Positions 51,423 to 60,542 are shown, numbered from the stretch's first letter. The stretch: DNA of 64,000 bases from Bacillota bacterium (GCA_023400985.1 JAEXEN010000029.1:122341-186340); one strand, 5' to 3'. Numbers and translations are program-made. Notes: generated by a model not told the origin, from the letters alone.

Positions 51423-51678
51423 CAAAAAGCTTGCTCGGATTCTCCGCGAAGAATTTGGCTTGGATGTGAACGCCGATGATTTTCAACGCCTCTACCCGAG
51501 CCAAGACCAACGCGAAGGCGGTGCGTTCGTTTGGTGCTTTGTAAACCCGAAGAAATCAGGTTTGATTGGAAGCGTTTTTCCGGCATCTGAATTCGTAAAG
51601 AAAAATGTCAGAATTTCCTTGTCACGACTGAGATGGGGCGATATTGAACTATGGCCCGAGAAAGGAGCCGAGGTATGA
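51412..51678 (+). CDS. Hypothetical protein of the element
   Basis: 88 residues, MKISKKLARILREEFGLDVNAD at the start, then a mixed region with GAFVWCFVNPKKSGLIGSVF. No signal peptide, no known motif. AGGAGG lies 10 bases before the start, inside the previous gene. It ends in an ATGA overlap with the next gene, indicating coupled translation. Confidence 0.65.
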   Translation: MKISKKLARILREEFGLDVNADDFQRLYPSQDQREGGAFVWCFVNPKKSGLIGSVFPASEFVKKNVRISLSRLRWGDIELWPEKGAEV

Positions 51679-51887
51679 TCGAGCGCTATAAGGATTTTTA
51701 TGGATGCACCGCAAGCATACAGCCGGTTGAAGGAGGCTTCAAACTCGTGTGCCGGATACCGAACGGCCGAAAAGTCCGCGATCAGGTGTTCGCGACCCAC
51801 CGCGGAGCCGTACGGGCCATGCAATACGATTCCGATGGCACCATGCGGCGAGTTGAAGCAGCAAGAAATTCTGAATTAGTGAGATAA
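51675..51887 (+). CDS. Hypothetical protein of the element
   Basis: 70 residues, MIERYKDFYGCTASIQPVEG and then a basic region (RIPNGRKVRDQVFATHRGAVRAM). Basic and compact, so nucleic-acid binding is possible but unsupported. AAAGGAGCCGAGGT precedes the start; overlaps the previous gene by 4 bases. Confidence 0.62.
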   Translation: MIERYKDFYGCTASIQPVEGGFKLVCRIPNGRKVRDQVFATHRGAVRAMQYDSDGTMRRVEAARNSELVR

Positions 51888-51891
51888 CTAT

Positions 51892-52056
51892 ATGTTTGAC
51901 GGTTATGATGTGGATGAATGGCTCCTTTTAATTATGAAAGTAGTTGGTGTAATTGTTGCTCTCTTTATCGCGGCCTTCGTTATAACCATCATTCTTCACG
52001 GGTGGGGTATCATCACGATTCCTCGGTTCGACATTAATGAAAACACTCTTATATGA
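51892..52056 (+). CDS. 54-residue single-span membrane protein
   Basis: MFDGYDVDEWLLLIMKVVGV leads into one long hydrophobic helix (about 11-38), then a short tail. The ribosome site is weak (GAGATAAC). Position between co-directional element genes supports it. Function unknown. Confidence 0.5.
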   Translation: MFDGYDVDEWLLLIMKVVGVIVALFIAAFVITIILHGWGIITIPRFDINENTLI

Positions 52057-52085
52057 TTGATATTTCGTTTGGAGGTAAAAAACAA

Positions 52086-52877
52086 ATGGCTAAAATCATT
52101 GCAATCGCGAACCAGAAGGGCGGCGTAGGGAAAACCACGACCGCCCTTTCTCTTGCGCAGGCTTTTGCGGAGGCGGGCAGGCGCACACTGTTGGTAGACA
52201 TCGACCCGCAATGCAACGCTTCGGACACGCTCAAGGCCATGTCTGAGGATAAGGCTACAATGTACGATGTTATGCGCGGAACATGTCCGGTAGAAAATGC
52301 AATCCAGCATACGGAACACCGCAGCGGTAAGCTCGACTGCATCCAAAGCGATTTGCAACTTGCCAGCGCAGATATGCAGTTTGCACAGCAAGGCCGTGAA
52401 CACATGATGCGAAAAGCTCTTGCTGATGTGTCGGGAAACTACGATTTCGTTGTTATCGACACGCCCCCGGCGTTGGGCATCCTGACTATAAATGCCCTTA
52501 CCGCCGCCCATGAAGTAATTGTGCCATTCGGTGCCGACCGGTATTCCATGCAGGGCATGTTCCAGCTTCGCGAAACCATCAAAGCCGTGCAGGAGTACAG
52601 CAATCCATCTTTACGGGTTGCCGGTATTCTACTGACGATGGACAAGCCGCAGACAAGGCTTTCCAAAGGAACCAAAGAAGAACTCGCCGATGTTGCGCGC
52701 GCAATGGAAACGCGCATGTTCCCCACTTCTATTCGCTATGCGGAGGCGGCGAAGCAGGGCGCGGCTGAACAGCAAAACGTTATGGAATACGCGCCTACAA
52801 GCACGGTAGCGCAAGATTACCGCGCTTTTGCACATGAGATTATGGGTATAAAGCGTGAGCAAGGGAGGGGTCGTTAA
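52086..52877 (+). CDS. parA: ParA partition ATPase
   Basis: 263 residues. Deviant Walker A near the start (ANQKGGVGKTTTALSLAQAF), Walker B-like FVVIDTPPALGILTINAL, and a ParA-type GPGPDRYSMQG-like segment (FGADRYSMQGMFQL). The Soj/ParA family is present on plasmids and ICEs and drives segregation with ParB. GGAGGTAAAAAACAA precedes ATG 52086. Its stop overlaps the parB start by one base. Confidence 0.93.
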   Translation: MAKIIAIANQKGGVGKTTTALSLAQAFAEAGRRTLLVDIDPQCNASDTLKAMSEDKATMYDVMRGTCPVENAIQHTEHRSGKLDCIQSDLQLASADMQFAQQGREHMMRKALADVSGNYDFVVIDTPPALGILTINALTAAHEVIVPFGADRYSMQGMFQLRETIKAVQEYSNPSLRVAGILLTMDKPQTRLSKGTKEELADVARAMETRMFPTSIRYAEAAKQGAAEQQNVMEYAPTSTVAQDYRAFAHEIMGIKREQGRGR

Positions 52878-54079
52878 TGGCAAAAAAACTGAGCGTAGCG
52901 GCAAGCTTTTTAACCATGCCTGCTGATAAAGAAAATACTACGTCTCCGCTGCCTTCTTCTTTTCAGCCGGTCTTTCCAGTTCCTTCATCTGATTCCACAG
53001 GAGCACTCATCGTAGATTTGCCGCTTTCCAAAGTACATTTTTATAAAGGCTATCCCGAGCTTGCTGAGGATTATCCATTTGCTTCCCAACCCTACAAGGT
53101 CATTGAGGACTCGCCAAATTTTATTGAGTTGATGGCAAGCATGGAAGACATGGGGCAGCTTGAGCCCGGCTTAGTCCGACCCGATCCGGAGGGCGGCTAT
53201 GAAATTGTTGCAGGGCACCGGCGTTATAGGATTCAAGAAATACTTAAGCAGCCTACTTTCCGTTGCGAGATTCGAAATCTTAGCGACGAAGAAGCCGCAA
53301 AAATCATCAACGACAGTAATATCTATCGCGATGAACTGCTTCCAAGCGAAAAAGCATGGGCTTACCGGCTGAAATATGAAGCGGCCAAGCGGCAAGGCGC
53401 ACGCACAGATATAACTTCGCGCCAAAATGGCGCGAAGTTGGGCGAAAGCGATGCTGATTTAACTTCGCGCCAAAATGGCGCGAAGTCGAGCAAGGACGAT
53501 GCCGATTTAACTTCGCGCCATTTTGGCACGAAGTTGGCCGCTTATAGGGCAGACAAGGAGTTGGCTACTAAAGTTAAAGATAGTGCTCGTACAATTCAGC
53601 GTTATATACAACTCACTCGCCTCACACCTCAGCTTCTTGATTTGGTTGACAGGAAAAAGATTAAACTTGATGCCGCCGAACAACTTTCATTTATAAAAGA
53701 TTCTGAGCAGAAGGATTTGTTTGACTATGTTAGTCTGCAACAAGAATATCCGTCGAAAGACCAAGCTATAGCTATGCGGCAAGCAAGCGAAAAGGGTGAA
53801 TTAAACCTCACCGTTATATCTCTTTGTATGAAGTCATCGAAGCAAGAATCTACGAAAGCATTCATAAAGCTTGAGGAGCTTGATTCTTACTGGCATTCGA
53901 AAACGCCAAAGCAGGCTGAAAACGAGCTTATATGTCTTGCTAACGCAGTTCCTAAGCTGCGGCAGTATACAGCGCTTTTTCCTGAGAACCTCTCAACGGA
54001 GGCTTTTATGCAAAAGCTCATGGATTTGACTGAGCGCGTTAACAGGCAGCGCATGGAGCGCCAACCGCCGACCCGCTGA
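52877..54079 (+). CDS. parB: ParB-like partition protein with internal repeats
   Basis: 400 residues. ParB nuclease-like N-domain: FIELMASMEDMGQLEPGLVRPDPEGGYEIVAGHRRYRI near residues 74-115 (GHRR box intact) and a helix-turn-helix around 215-245 (ELATKVKDSARTIQRYIQLTRLTPQLLDLV). Between them lie three 16-residue repeats (TSRQNGAKLGESDAD, TSRQNGAKSSKDDAD, TSRHFGTKLAAYRAD) whose DNA is palindromic. The last repeat unit is continuous with the first helix of the HTH domain. It probably works with the preceding ParA. Confidence 0.92.
   Translation: MAKKLSVAASFLTMPADKENTTSPLPSSFQPVFPVPSSDSTGALIVDLPLSKVHFYKGYPELAEDYPFASQPYKVIEDSPNFIELMASMEDMGQLEPGLVRPDPEGGYEIVAGHRRYRIQEILKQPTFRCEIRNLSDEEAAKIINDSNIYRDELLPSEKAWAYRLKYEAAKRQGARTDITSRQNGAKLGESDADLTSRQNGAKSSKDDADLTSRHFGTKLAAYRADKELATKVKDSARTIQRYIQLTRLTPQLLDLVDRKKIKLDAAEQLSFIKDSEQKDLFDYVSLQQEYPSKDQAIAMRQASEKGELNLTVISLCMKSSKQESTKAFIKLEELDSYWHSKTPKQAENELICLANAVPKLRQYTALFPENLSTEAFMQKLMDLTERVNRQRMERQPPTR
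53413..53535. repeat. Three 27-bp palindromes, 48 bp apart, inside parB
   Basis: AACTTCGCGCC-AAAAT-GGCGCGAAGTT at 53413-53439, near-identical copies at 53461-53487 and 53509-53535 (the last with ATTTT in the middle and one changed base). The period is exactly 48 bp (16 codons), so the reading frame is kept. Possible ParB-binding (parS-like) sites, or the result of spread of a palindromic repeat. Confidence 0.85.
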
Positions 54080-54093
54080 AAGGAGAACTCTAA

Positions 54094-54303
54094 ATGAAAC
54101 CTAAATGTAGCGACTGTGAATATAAAAAGTTTGTAAGATGTAACGGAAGTCCTAACCGCTATTACTGCATCCACCCGAGAATCATTAAAGGATATGTCAG
54201 CCCTTCACGGATGATATGCAGAACCGAGAGGCATTCAGAAAAAATCACCGTGAGCACTTCGCCTAAGTGGTGTCCTTTTAGGATAGAAGGAGTATCGCCA
54301 TGA
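54094..54303 (+). CDS. Small cysteine-containing protein
   Basis: 69 residues: CSDCEYKKFVRC, YYCIHP and a late SPKWCPF, a small probable zinc-binding protein of a kind common on mobile elements. GAAAGGAGAACTCTAA precedes ATG; overlaps the next gene by ATGA. Confidence 0.68.
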   Translation: MKPKCSDCEYKKFVRCNGSPNRYYCIHPRIIKGYVSPSRMICRTERHSEKITVSTSPKWCPFRIEGVSP

Positions 54304-55580
54304 AACCACATACCGCAATATCCGCGATTTACCAGCCAACACTTCGGCAGCGCCTTGAACAGCAAGGCGTTGTTTTTTTGGAGCAGGACATTGTAGAGCC
54401 AAGCGAATTTCTCATAAAGGTGCGCACTACCACCGCTTCACATGCTATTGCCTACATATCTGTTCTTGAGCCGCGCCACCGCAAGGAGCTGCAAGCAATA
54501 CGCAAGGCCAATCCCTCGATTTGTATCATCATTATCGCTTCCCCGGGTACGCGCAAGGATAAGAAACTCATGGATGTTTTTACTGAGTTTAATGTCCGCG
54601 TTGTTGAGGATGGGAGCCGAACCCTTGTTGATAGCATCATAAATATCATTGAGGAAACCACTGCCATCAATGAAGGAGAAACGTTAGTCGCGGAACCGGT
54701 GAGCGTGGATGCCGAGCCTCAGGCACCAGTTCCGCAGCCGCTACGGGAAGAAACACCCGTGAATCCCGTCAAGACGCCGATCCTCAAACCACCTACAATC
54801 AAACTGAAAAAGATAAAGGCATCGGCAGTTTCGTTTACGCCCATAAAGGAAGAAACGGAGCAGCCAGCCACCAGCGTTGAACAAATTATAACCTCTCCCC
54901 CGCAGCCTGAACCGGTTCAGGTTTCTGCACCGGAGCCTGTATCGCCGCACAAGAAGCACAGGACGCTAAAATTGCCTAAGCCTACCGTACCGGTCGTTAT
55001 TCCAGTTTTCGGCGGTGCTCATGGCGCAGGCTGTACGTGGTTAGCCGTCCAGATCGGGAGTTACATAAGCCAGCAAGGACACTCCGTTGCGCTGTGTGGT
55101 GCATCTGATTTACTCCTTATGGGGTCTCGTTTCGTGCGCGCCGGTGATGCGCGATTCTCCGTAAAAGGTATCGACATTTATCCATATCTAAAACCTTCCG
55201 ACCTTATCAGCAACGGATATGATTACATTATCTTTGATGTTGGTCTAATCATGAGCGTTGAACCGGACGGCACGCCATATCAAGCGGCAACCATTGCAGA
55301 CATGCAGGAGGTTATGCGCGCACCGTGCAAAGTGATGGTTGCGGACATTGGCTTATGGCGGCAATCCGCGCTTCTTGAGGTATTGACAAACCGTGTTTGG
55401 CAGCAGCTTGCACAAACAATATCAATCGCCGTTTCCTGCCGCGTAGCTCCTGCCGCAGTTGTGGCCTTGGAACGGCAGTATAAAAAGCAAATCGTAATCC
55501 TTCCGATTGAAGAACCATTTGAACTGACCGTCGAAGTAATCACGGCGGTTGAGCTTTTATTAAAACCGCTTTTCAAATAA
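54300..55580 (+). CDS. CpaE/TadZ-like pilus localisation protein
   Basis: 426 residues. About 110 N-terminal residues resemble a receiver-like domain (SICIIIIASPGTRKDKKLMD), then a Pro/Glu-rich linker (about 125-230), then a MinD/ParA-type domain from residue about 240 with a P-loop GGAHGAGCTWLAVQIG (no standard Lys in the GKT position) and YIIFDVGLI. This order matches TadZ/CpaE of Tad pili, which place the assembly machine in the cell; an atypical P-loop is known in TadZ. First gene of the tad block. Confidence 0.7.
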   Translation: MKPHTAISAIYQPTLRQRLEQQGVVFLEQDIVEPSEFLIKVRTTTASHAIAYISVLEPRHRKELQAIRKANPSICIIIIASPGTRKDKKLMDVFTEFNVRVVEDGSRTLVDSIINIIEETTAINEGETLVAEPVSVDAEPQAPVPQPLREETPVNPVKTPILKPPTIKLKKIKASAVSFTPIKEETEQPATSVEQIITSPPQPEPVQVSAPEPVSPHKKHRTLKLPKPTVPVVIPVFGGAHGAGCTWLAVQIGSYISQQGHSVALCGASDLLLMGSRFVRAGDARFSVKGIDIYPYLKPSDLISNGYDYIIFDVGLIMSVEPDGTPYQAATIADMQEVMRAPCKVMVADIGLWRQSALLEVLTNRVWQQLAQTISIAVSCRVAPAAVVALERQYKKQIVILPIEEPFELTVEVITAVELLLKPLFK

Positions 55581-55597
55581 CTATAAGGAGATAAACC

Positions 55598-56407
55598 ATG
55601 AAATTCTTCCGCAGTAGAATCTTTTGGGGCATACTGGCACTTGTTGCCGCAGCGGGGATAACGTTTTTCGCTATCCCTGCTTTAAATGCCCAAACGCGCG
55701 AAACGGTTACCGTAGTACGGGTAAAAGAACCCATACCCGCTGAAACGCAGATCACCGCAGAAATGCTTACCACCGTTGAAATTGGGGCTTACGGTTGCCC
55801 CGATGACGCATTTACTACGGTGCAGGCGGCGGCGGGCCTATATGCCTCCGTCGATCTCCTGCCGTCGGATAATCTCGTTCCGGCAAAGCTATCCGCAACG
55901 CTTGACCGTGCAAATGAGAGCTTTTACAGCCTACCCGAGATTGGTAAGTTGGCGGTATCTGTGCCGCTATCCTCTCTATCGGCTTCGGTGTCCGGAAAGT
56001 TGCAGCCCGACGATATTGTGACCGTATACGGCATCGTTCGCGATAAACAGACGGACACCTACAACGTAATCCAGTACCCCGAATTACAATACATGCGCGT
56101 AGCGGCCGTGACCAACGCGACGGCCGTAGATACCGATCAAGTGGATACCTCCGACAATTCCACATCTAAATCTGATGTGGTACCTGCGACGGTTACGCTG
56201 TACGCATTTGAGTTTCAGGCGCGCCGTCTCATCGAAATACAATCAACCGGCTCCGTGTACATTGCGCTCGTCGGGCGCGGTGAGGATGCGACTAGGCTAT
56301 ATGATAGATTCGTACCGATAGACCCATATGCAGCAGTTGAGGAAGTGCCTGTAATCATTGAGCCCGAAATGCCGGATGAGGGCGAAGCGCCCCAAATGGC
56401 AGAGTGA
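55598..56407 (+). CDS. cpaB: CpaB/RcpC-type pilus assembly protein (SAF domain)
   Basis: 269 residues. N-terminal membrane helix (SRIFWGILALVAAAGITFFAI), then a SAF domain (VVRVKEPIPAETQITAEMLTTVEI, LLPSDNLVPAKLS) and a second domain with LQPDDIVTVYGIV, the CpaB/RcpC layout. In Gram-negatives it helps the outer pore; in Gram-positive tad loci its role is less clear. ATAAGGAGATAAACC precedes the start. Confidence 0.88.
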   Translation: MKFFRSRIFWGILALVAAAGITFFAIPALNAQTRETVTVVRVKEPIPAETQITAEMLTTVEIGAYGCPDDAFTTVQAAAGLYASVDLLPSDNLVPAKLSATLDRANESFYSLPEIGKLAVSVPLSSLSASVSGKLQPDDIVTVYGIVRDKQTDTYNVIQYPELQYMRVAAVTNATAVDTDQVDTSDNSTSKSDVVPATVTLYAFEFQARRLIEIQSTGSVYIALVGRGEDATRLYDRFVPIDPYAAVEEVPVIIEPEMPDEGEAPQMAE

Positions 56408-56415
56408 GGTGCGGT

Positions 56416-57156
56416 ATGGGTGCGATTATTGCGATAACCGGCAAAGCCGGTGCTGGCAAGTCTACGATTTTAAGTAACCTCGCCTGCGTATATGCACATG
56501 CCGCCGCGACGGTGGGAGTACTGAGTTGCGATTTGCGGTATGCGTCACTCCCCGGCGTTTTCGGCGAGCTTGATGAAATCCCGCCCGAGAAATCATCGGG
56601 AGCGCTGTTCGGGAAAAGCACGCTTAAAGACACCTTCATTGAATACAAGCATGTTCCGAACCTGTTTGTATCCGCGCCAGCTCCAAAGGAGTCTTGTATC
56701 TCGTATGAACCGCCTGACGAAAAGGGTATCGACAATTTCTTGGAGCTGTTAAGAAGCACATACGATTACTCTATCATCGAGGCCGGAGAAATCATGTTCA
56801 ACCAGTTTTCCGCGCGCGCTTGTATAAAGGCCGACGTTCTCATTAACGTAGCTGAAGCATCTTTGCAAGGTATTGCATGGGAACAGAGCTGTTATGAAAT
56901 GCTGCCGATGCTCCATGACACAGAGAGCATCATCAACGTATTGAACGAGCCTCACGGCCCCTGTGACATACGGAATATTGAGCAGCACCTTGGGCATGAG
57001 ATTTATCTTAAGCAGCGCTACGCACGGCCGATTACCAACGCCGCGAAAAAGGGCTTGCCCGTTGTGATCGATGCCAACGCCGGGCTTGGAGCGCGGAGGG
57101 TAGAACGGAATATTCTCGCGCTTCGTGCGCAGATCGGAGGGGTAATGCAACTATGA
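56416..57156 (+). CDS. Second MinD/ParA-type ATPase of the tad block
   Basis: 246 residues. It starts with a regular P-loop (MGAIIAITGKAGAGKSTILSNLA), then SCDLRYASLPGVFGE and YDYSIIEAGEIMFNQ. It lacks a receiver-like domain. Standing between cpaB and tadA, it may share the TadZ job with the protein from 54300, one with a normal and one with an altered ATP site (inference). Overlaps tadA by ATGA. Confidence 0.75.
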   Translation: MGAIIAITGKAGAGKSTILSNLACVYAHAAATVGVLSCDLRYASLPGVFGELDEIPPEKSSGALFGKSTLKDTFIEYKHVPNLFVSAPAPKESCISYEPPDEKGIDNFLELLRSTYDYSIIEAGEIMFNQFSARACIKADVLINVAEASLQGIAWEQSCYEMLPMLHDTESIINVLNEPHGPCDIRNIEQHLGHEIYLKQRYARPITNAAKKGLPVVIDANAGLGARRVERNILALRAQIGGVMQL

Positions 57157-58535
57157 GCTATGCATACGATTACCACAGCTTGTTATATGATTCACCGGCA
57201 TCCACAGAAGCAGCGGTTCGGAACGAGGAAAAGCAACGTATACCGTACCAAGAATTGTTGCAGGATATGCGTAACATCATCACGCGCGATCATCCTGCAC
57301 TCATTCGCGAGGTGTTCCGCGCGGAGGGCCAACAGACCATGCGTGCACTGCTGAAAAAGGAATTGCATAAACAGCATGTTATCGTTGCCGACGAGGGCAT
57401 GAGCACGCTCAACACCCTGGTAGATCAACTTTATGCCGATATGTTCGGATTCGGAATCCTGACGCCTTACCTTTACGACGAGGAGGTGCAAGAAATCAAC
57501 GGAAACCGTTGGGATGATATTGAGATCATCAAATCCGATGGATACAACAAAATTGCGGAGCGTTTCACAAGTGCTCAACAGGCACAAGACATTATCAAGC
57601 GTATGGCGCAGATCGGCGGTGTCACCGTGGACGGTTCTACGCCTGACGGTGACAGCTACATCACCGAGGGCGTGCGCATCCATGTCAAGGTGCCGCCCAT
57701 CATCGACGAGAAGGCAGGCGTGCAGTTTTCCATTCGTAAGCAGCGCCGCGAAAGCTTTACCCGTGAGGAGCTTATCAAGCGCGGAACGGCGACTGACACC
57801 GAGTTGGATTTTCTGTCCCTCGCACTCGCGCATGGTGTAAGCATCGGAATCGCCGGTAGCGCCGGTAGTGGTAAGACCACGGACGTAAGCTACCTTCTAA
57901 GCACCATGCCCCCAGCGCTTCGCATTTATGTGATCGAGGACGCACGCGAAATCCAACTGGAACGCCAAAGTGGTAATGGAACCTATATCAGCCGCGTCAT
58001 GCACACAAAAACGCGGCACCATCAAAACCCCGCATATAACATTGATGCGCGGCAACTGGTGCGAGATGCGCTCTGGTGCGACCCCAATATCATCGTACCG
58101 GCAGAAATGCGCGGCGCGGAGGCGCTGGATGTCATGGAGGCAGGAAGAACGGGTCATACGATTGTTTCCACGTTCCACGCGCAAGGGAATGAGGACGCGT
58201 ACAAGCGTATCGCTTCCATGGCGATGATGGCTGGCGCAGGCTACTCAGAAAACACGCTGATTTCCTTTGCTTATGCCTCCTTCCCGCTCATGGTCTATAA
58301 AATGCGGCTCGCAGACGGCACGCGAAAATATGTTGAAATTGCCGAAGCGCAGCATAATGCTGCGACGGACGATTACAAGGTCGTGCCGTTGTTTCGTTTC
58401 GTGCCCACCGGCAAGGCCGATGACGGAGGAATTACGGGACACCACGAACAGACCAATAAAATTTCGGAGGCTCTTGCCAATCGTTTGCGACTGGGCGGTG
58501 CTTCCGAAGATCAGCTTAAGCCCTTCATAGAGTGA
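57153..58535 (+). CDS. tadA: TadA/CpaF secretion ATPase
   Basis: 460 residues. Walker A GIAGSAGSGKTTDVSYLL (near residue 235), Asp box region YVIEDAREIQLE, Walker B-like NIIVPAEMRGAEALDVMEAGRTGHTIVSTFHAQG. This is the VirB11/CpaF class that powers Tad pilus assembly. The N-terminal 110 residues include the LYADMFGFGILTPYLYDEEVQEI family stretch. Starts within the stop of the previous gene. Confidence 0.95.
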   Translation: MSYAYDYHSLLYDSPASTEAAVRNEEKQRIPYQELLQDMRNIITRDHPALIREVFRAEGQQTMRALLKKELHKQHVIVADEGMSTLNTLVDQLYADMFGFGILTPYLYDEEVQEINGNRWDDIEIIKSDGYNKIAERFTSAQQAQDIIKRMAQIGGVTVDGSTPDGDSYITEGVRIHVKVPPIIDEKAGVQFSIRKQRRESFTREELIKRGTATDTELDFLSLALAHGVSIGIAGSAGSGKTTDVSYLLSTMPPALRIYVIEDAREIQLERQSGNGTYISRVMHTKTRHHQNPAYNIDARQLVRDALWCDPNIIVPAEMRGAEALDVMEAGRTGHTIVSTFHAQGNEDAYKRIASMAMMAGAGYSENTLISFAYASFPLMVYKMRLADGTRKYVEIAEAQHNAATDDYKVVPLFRFVPTGKADDGGITGHHEQTNKISEALANRLRLGGASEDQLKPFIE

Positions 58536-58545
58536 GGTGATAGAT

Positions 58546-59448
58546 ATGGCTTTCAGCATTCCCATTTTTTTGCTCGTCGCAGTTGGCATACTCCTTCTTG
58601 CGCCGATGGAAAGAAGCAAAGGGCGAATCAACGTAGCTAAAACCGTGCGGGCATCCAAACGTGCCCGTATCGTCTCGGAAAACGCACCTGTGCTCTCTCG
58701 TTTACGGGAGAGCATTTTACTATCCATAGAGCAGGCGGGCATGAGATTATCTTGGCATGGGTATTTGTCCGCCTGCTTTGTCGCCGCATTTCTCGGCGCA
58801 GGGATTGGCGCGTTGACGCACAACCTCCCATTATCGCTCGTTCTCACTTTAATGCTGCCGGTAATCGTCACGCAGTACATTAAGATTAAGTCGCTGTCAT
58901 ACCGGTCTTTCCTTTACATGCAAATTGAGGACAGCTTGAGCATCATTACGAGCACTTACATGCAATGCGAAAACATACGCACGGCGCTCGAAAGCTGCCT
59001 TGACCGCGTTGAAGCGCCGCTCAAAAACATTCTGGCCGATTGTGCCAACGAAATTTACCTTGGCACGCATGCCGCTGATGCTCTCTTTCGCATGCGCGCC
59101 AGAGTGGATAACCGGAGTTGGAGGCAATGGTGTGATACCGTCATACAATGCCAAACTGACCGACGGCGTATGGTGCTCCTGCCGCCGATCGTGCAACAGC
59201 TTGCCGCTATAAGGCAAGCGCAATCGGAACAGGATACAAAAACCACGCAGATTTGGCGTGACCACATCATTATGTGCCTGATCGCGGTCGGGGCTATACC
59301 GTTCATTCGGTTACTCAACGCCGACTGGTACGGACTTCTCGTCGGTACAATATGGGGGAAGATCACAATAGCCCTCGTATATGGAATCGTGTGTATCTCA
59401 ACTCTGTACGCGGCGCGCGTCAACAAGCCTATCAGCATGGAGGTATAG
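58546..59448 (+). CDS. tadB: TadB-like inner membrane protein
   Basis: 300 residues, N-terminal helices (about 1-15 and 65-110), a cytoplasmic GspF-like helical core (about 115-230, with YMQIEDSLSIITSTYMQCENIRTALES) and two C-terminal helices. It is the first of the TadB/TadC pair in the platform. GAGGTGATAGAT before ATG. Confidence 0.8.
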   Translation: MAFSIPIFLLVAVGILLLAPMERSKGRINVAKTVRASKRARIVSENAPVLSRLRESILLSIEQAGMRLSWHGYLSACFVAAFLGAGIGALTHNLPLSLVLTLMLPVIVTQYIKIKSLSYRSFLYMQIEDSLSIITSTYMQCENIRTALESCLDRVEAPLKNILADCANEIYLGTHAADALFRMRARVDNRSWRQWCDTVIQCQTDRRRMVLLPPIVQQLAAIRQAQSEQDTKTTQIWRDHIIMCLIAVGAIPFIRLLNADWYGLLVGTIWGKITIALVYGIVCISTLYAARVNKPISMEV

Positions 59449-59450
59449 AC

Positions 59451-60305
59451 ATGGTACTTTATCGTATTTTGTTATTTATCTCCGTGCTGTTAGCAATATA
59501 CCTGATTTCCTCCCCTCTTCGAATGCGCGCCAATCGGCGCGCATTTTCACATAAGAATCCCGACAAGCCACTGGACAAACTGCTGTATCCTGCTGTGAGG
59601 TTCATAGCGCCAGCGATACACCTTTCGAGCTATAAACGCCGCAAGTTGCTGATCGACCTCGAACGGGCAGAGATCAAACAGACGCCTGAAGCATACTACG
59701 CAATCGCGATCATAAAGGCTCTTGGATTGTGTGTGCTGAGCGCCATCCTTTACTTATTAGGTATGGCCGTACCTGCAATTTGCGCATTGATTGCAAGCGT
59801 GCTTGTGTATATGCAGCATATCAAAACCATTGATGACAAGCTGAAAAAGAAAGACGAAGCGATACAACAAATACTCCCCCACTTTGTAAGCGTAGTAACA
59901 GACATGTATAAGACGGAACGAAACATCGGCAAAATCTTTGAAAACTATTTGGCCGACGTTCCCGATACCCCTTTGACCGCTGATCTTTCAAAAGCAATTG
60001 CAGCCATGAACACCAACGGCTCTGTGCCCGACACGCTTTCAATGTTGGATAAGGCGATCGGGCAACAGCAGCTATCCGTCTTTCTTACAGCCTTGTCGGA
60101 GGCTCACAAAGGTAACGACCAAACAGTATCGTTCGCCATTTGCATCGAGCAGATGCGTACCATGCAGCTAAATAATGTCCGGGAAAAAACCGCACAGCGG
60201 CCGCGAAAAATGCAAGTGGTGAGCGTTATTATGGCAGCGGCCATTATCCTTCTGTTCTTAGTGCCGCTTGTTTTGCAGCTTTTAAGCATCAATTCATTAT
60301 TTTAG
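59451..60305 (+). CDS. tadC: TadC-like inner membrane protein
   Basis: 284 residues. One N-terminal helix, a basic cytoplasmic stretch, a central helix pair (about 90-120), a GspF-like core (QILPHFVSVVTDMYKTERNIGKIFENYL) and a C-terminal helix. Partner of the preceding TadB. It begins 3 bases after the tadB stop, with GGAGGTATAGAC upstream in tadB. Confidence 0.82.
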   Translation: MVLYRILLFISVLLAIYLISSPLRMRANRRAFSHKNPDKPLDKLLYPAVRFIAPAIHLSSYKRRKLLIDLERAEIKQTPEAYYAIAIIKALGLCVLSAILYLLGMAVPAICALIASVLVYMQHIKTIDDKLKKKDEAIQQILPHFVSVVTDMYKTERNIGKIFENYLADVPDTPLTADLSKAIAAMNTNGSVPDTLSMLDKAIGQQQLSVFLTALSEAHKGNDQTVSFAICIEQMRTMQLNNVREKTAQRPRKMQVVSVIMAAAIILLFLVPLVLQLLSINSLF

Positions 60306-60317
60306 GAGGAAGCCAAA

Positions 60318-60542
60318 ATGAAAAGGAATAAGTACACAAAAAACACGAGGGCCAATAGGCTCTCTATCAAAAGGCAAGCCAAACGATTCTTTCTGTGCAA
60401 AAAAGGTGACGCGGGAATCAACTGGCTGCTGGGCATCGTGCTTGGCGTAGCGATCGTTGCCATACTCATTGGCATCGTATCTGCGTCAATTCCAAGCCTC
60501 TGGGCAAGCGTTATGTCCAAGATAACCGAAGTGCTGGGCTAA
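60318..60542 (+). CDS. Flp-pilin-like small membrane protein
   Basis: 74 residues: a basic N-terminus (MKRNKYTKNTRANRLSIKRQ), KKGDAGINWLLGI and a hydrophobic helix (about 38-58), then a short polar end. The form (basic leader, Gly, then a helix) is like Flp/Tad pilins, but the usual Glu at +5 is not at the expected place. Candidate main pilin. AGGAGGAAGCCAAA before ATG. Confidence 0.6.
   Translation: MKRNKYTKNTRANRLSIKRQAKRFFLCKKGDAGINWLLGIVLGVAIVAILIGIVSASIPSLWASVMSKITEVLG

Noticed and set aside
53413..53535. Possible CRISPR array (regular palindromic repeats)
   Set aside because: Only three units, spacers of about 21 bases that are similar to one another, and all inside an intact parB reading frame. 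No cas genes are seen.
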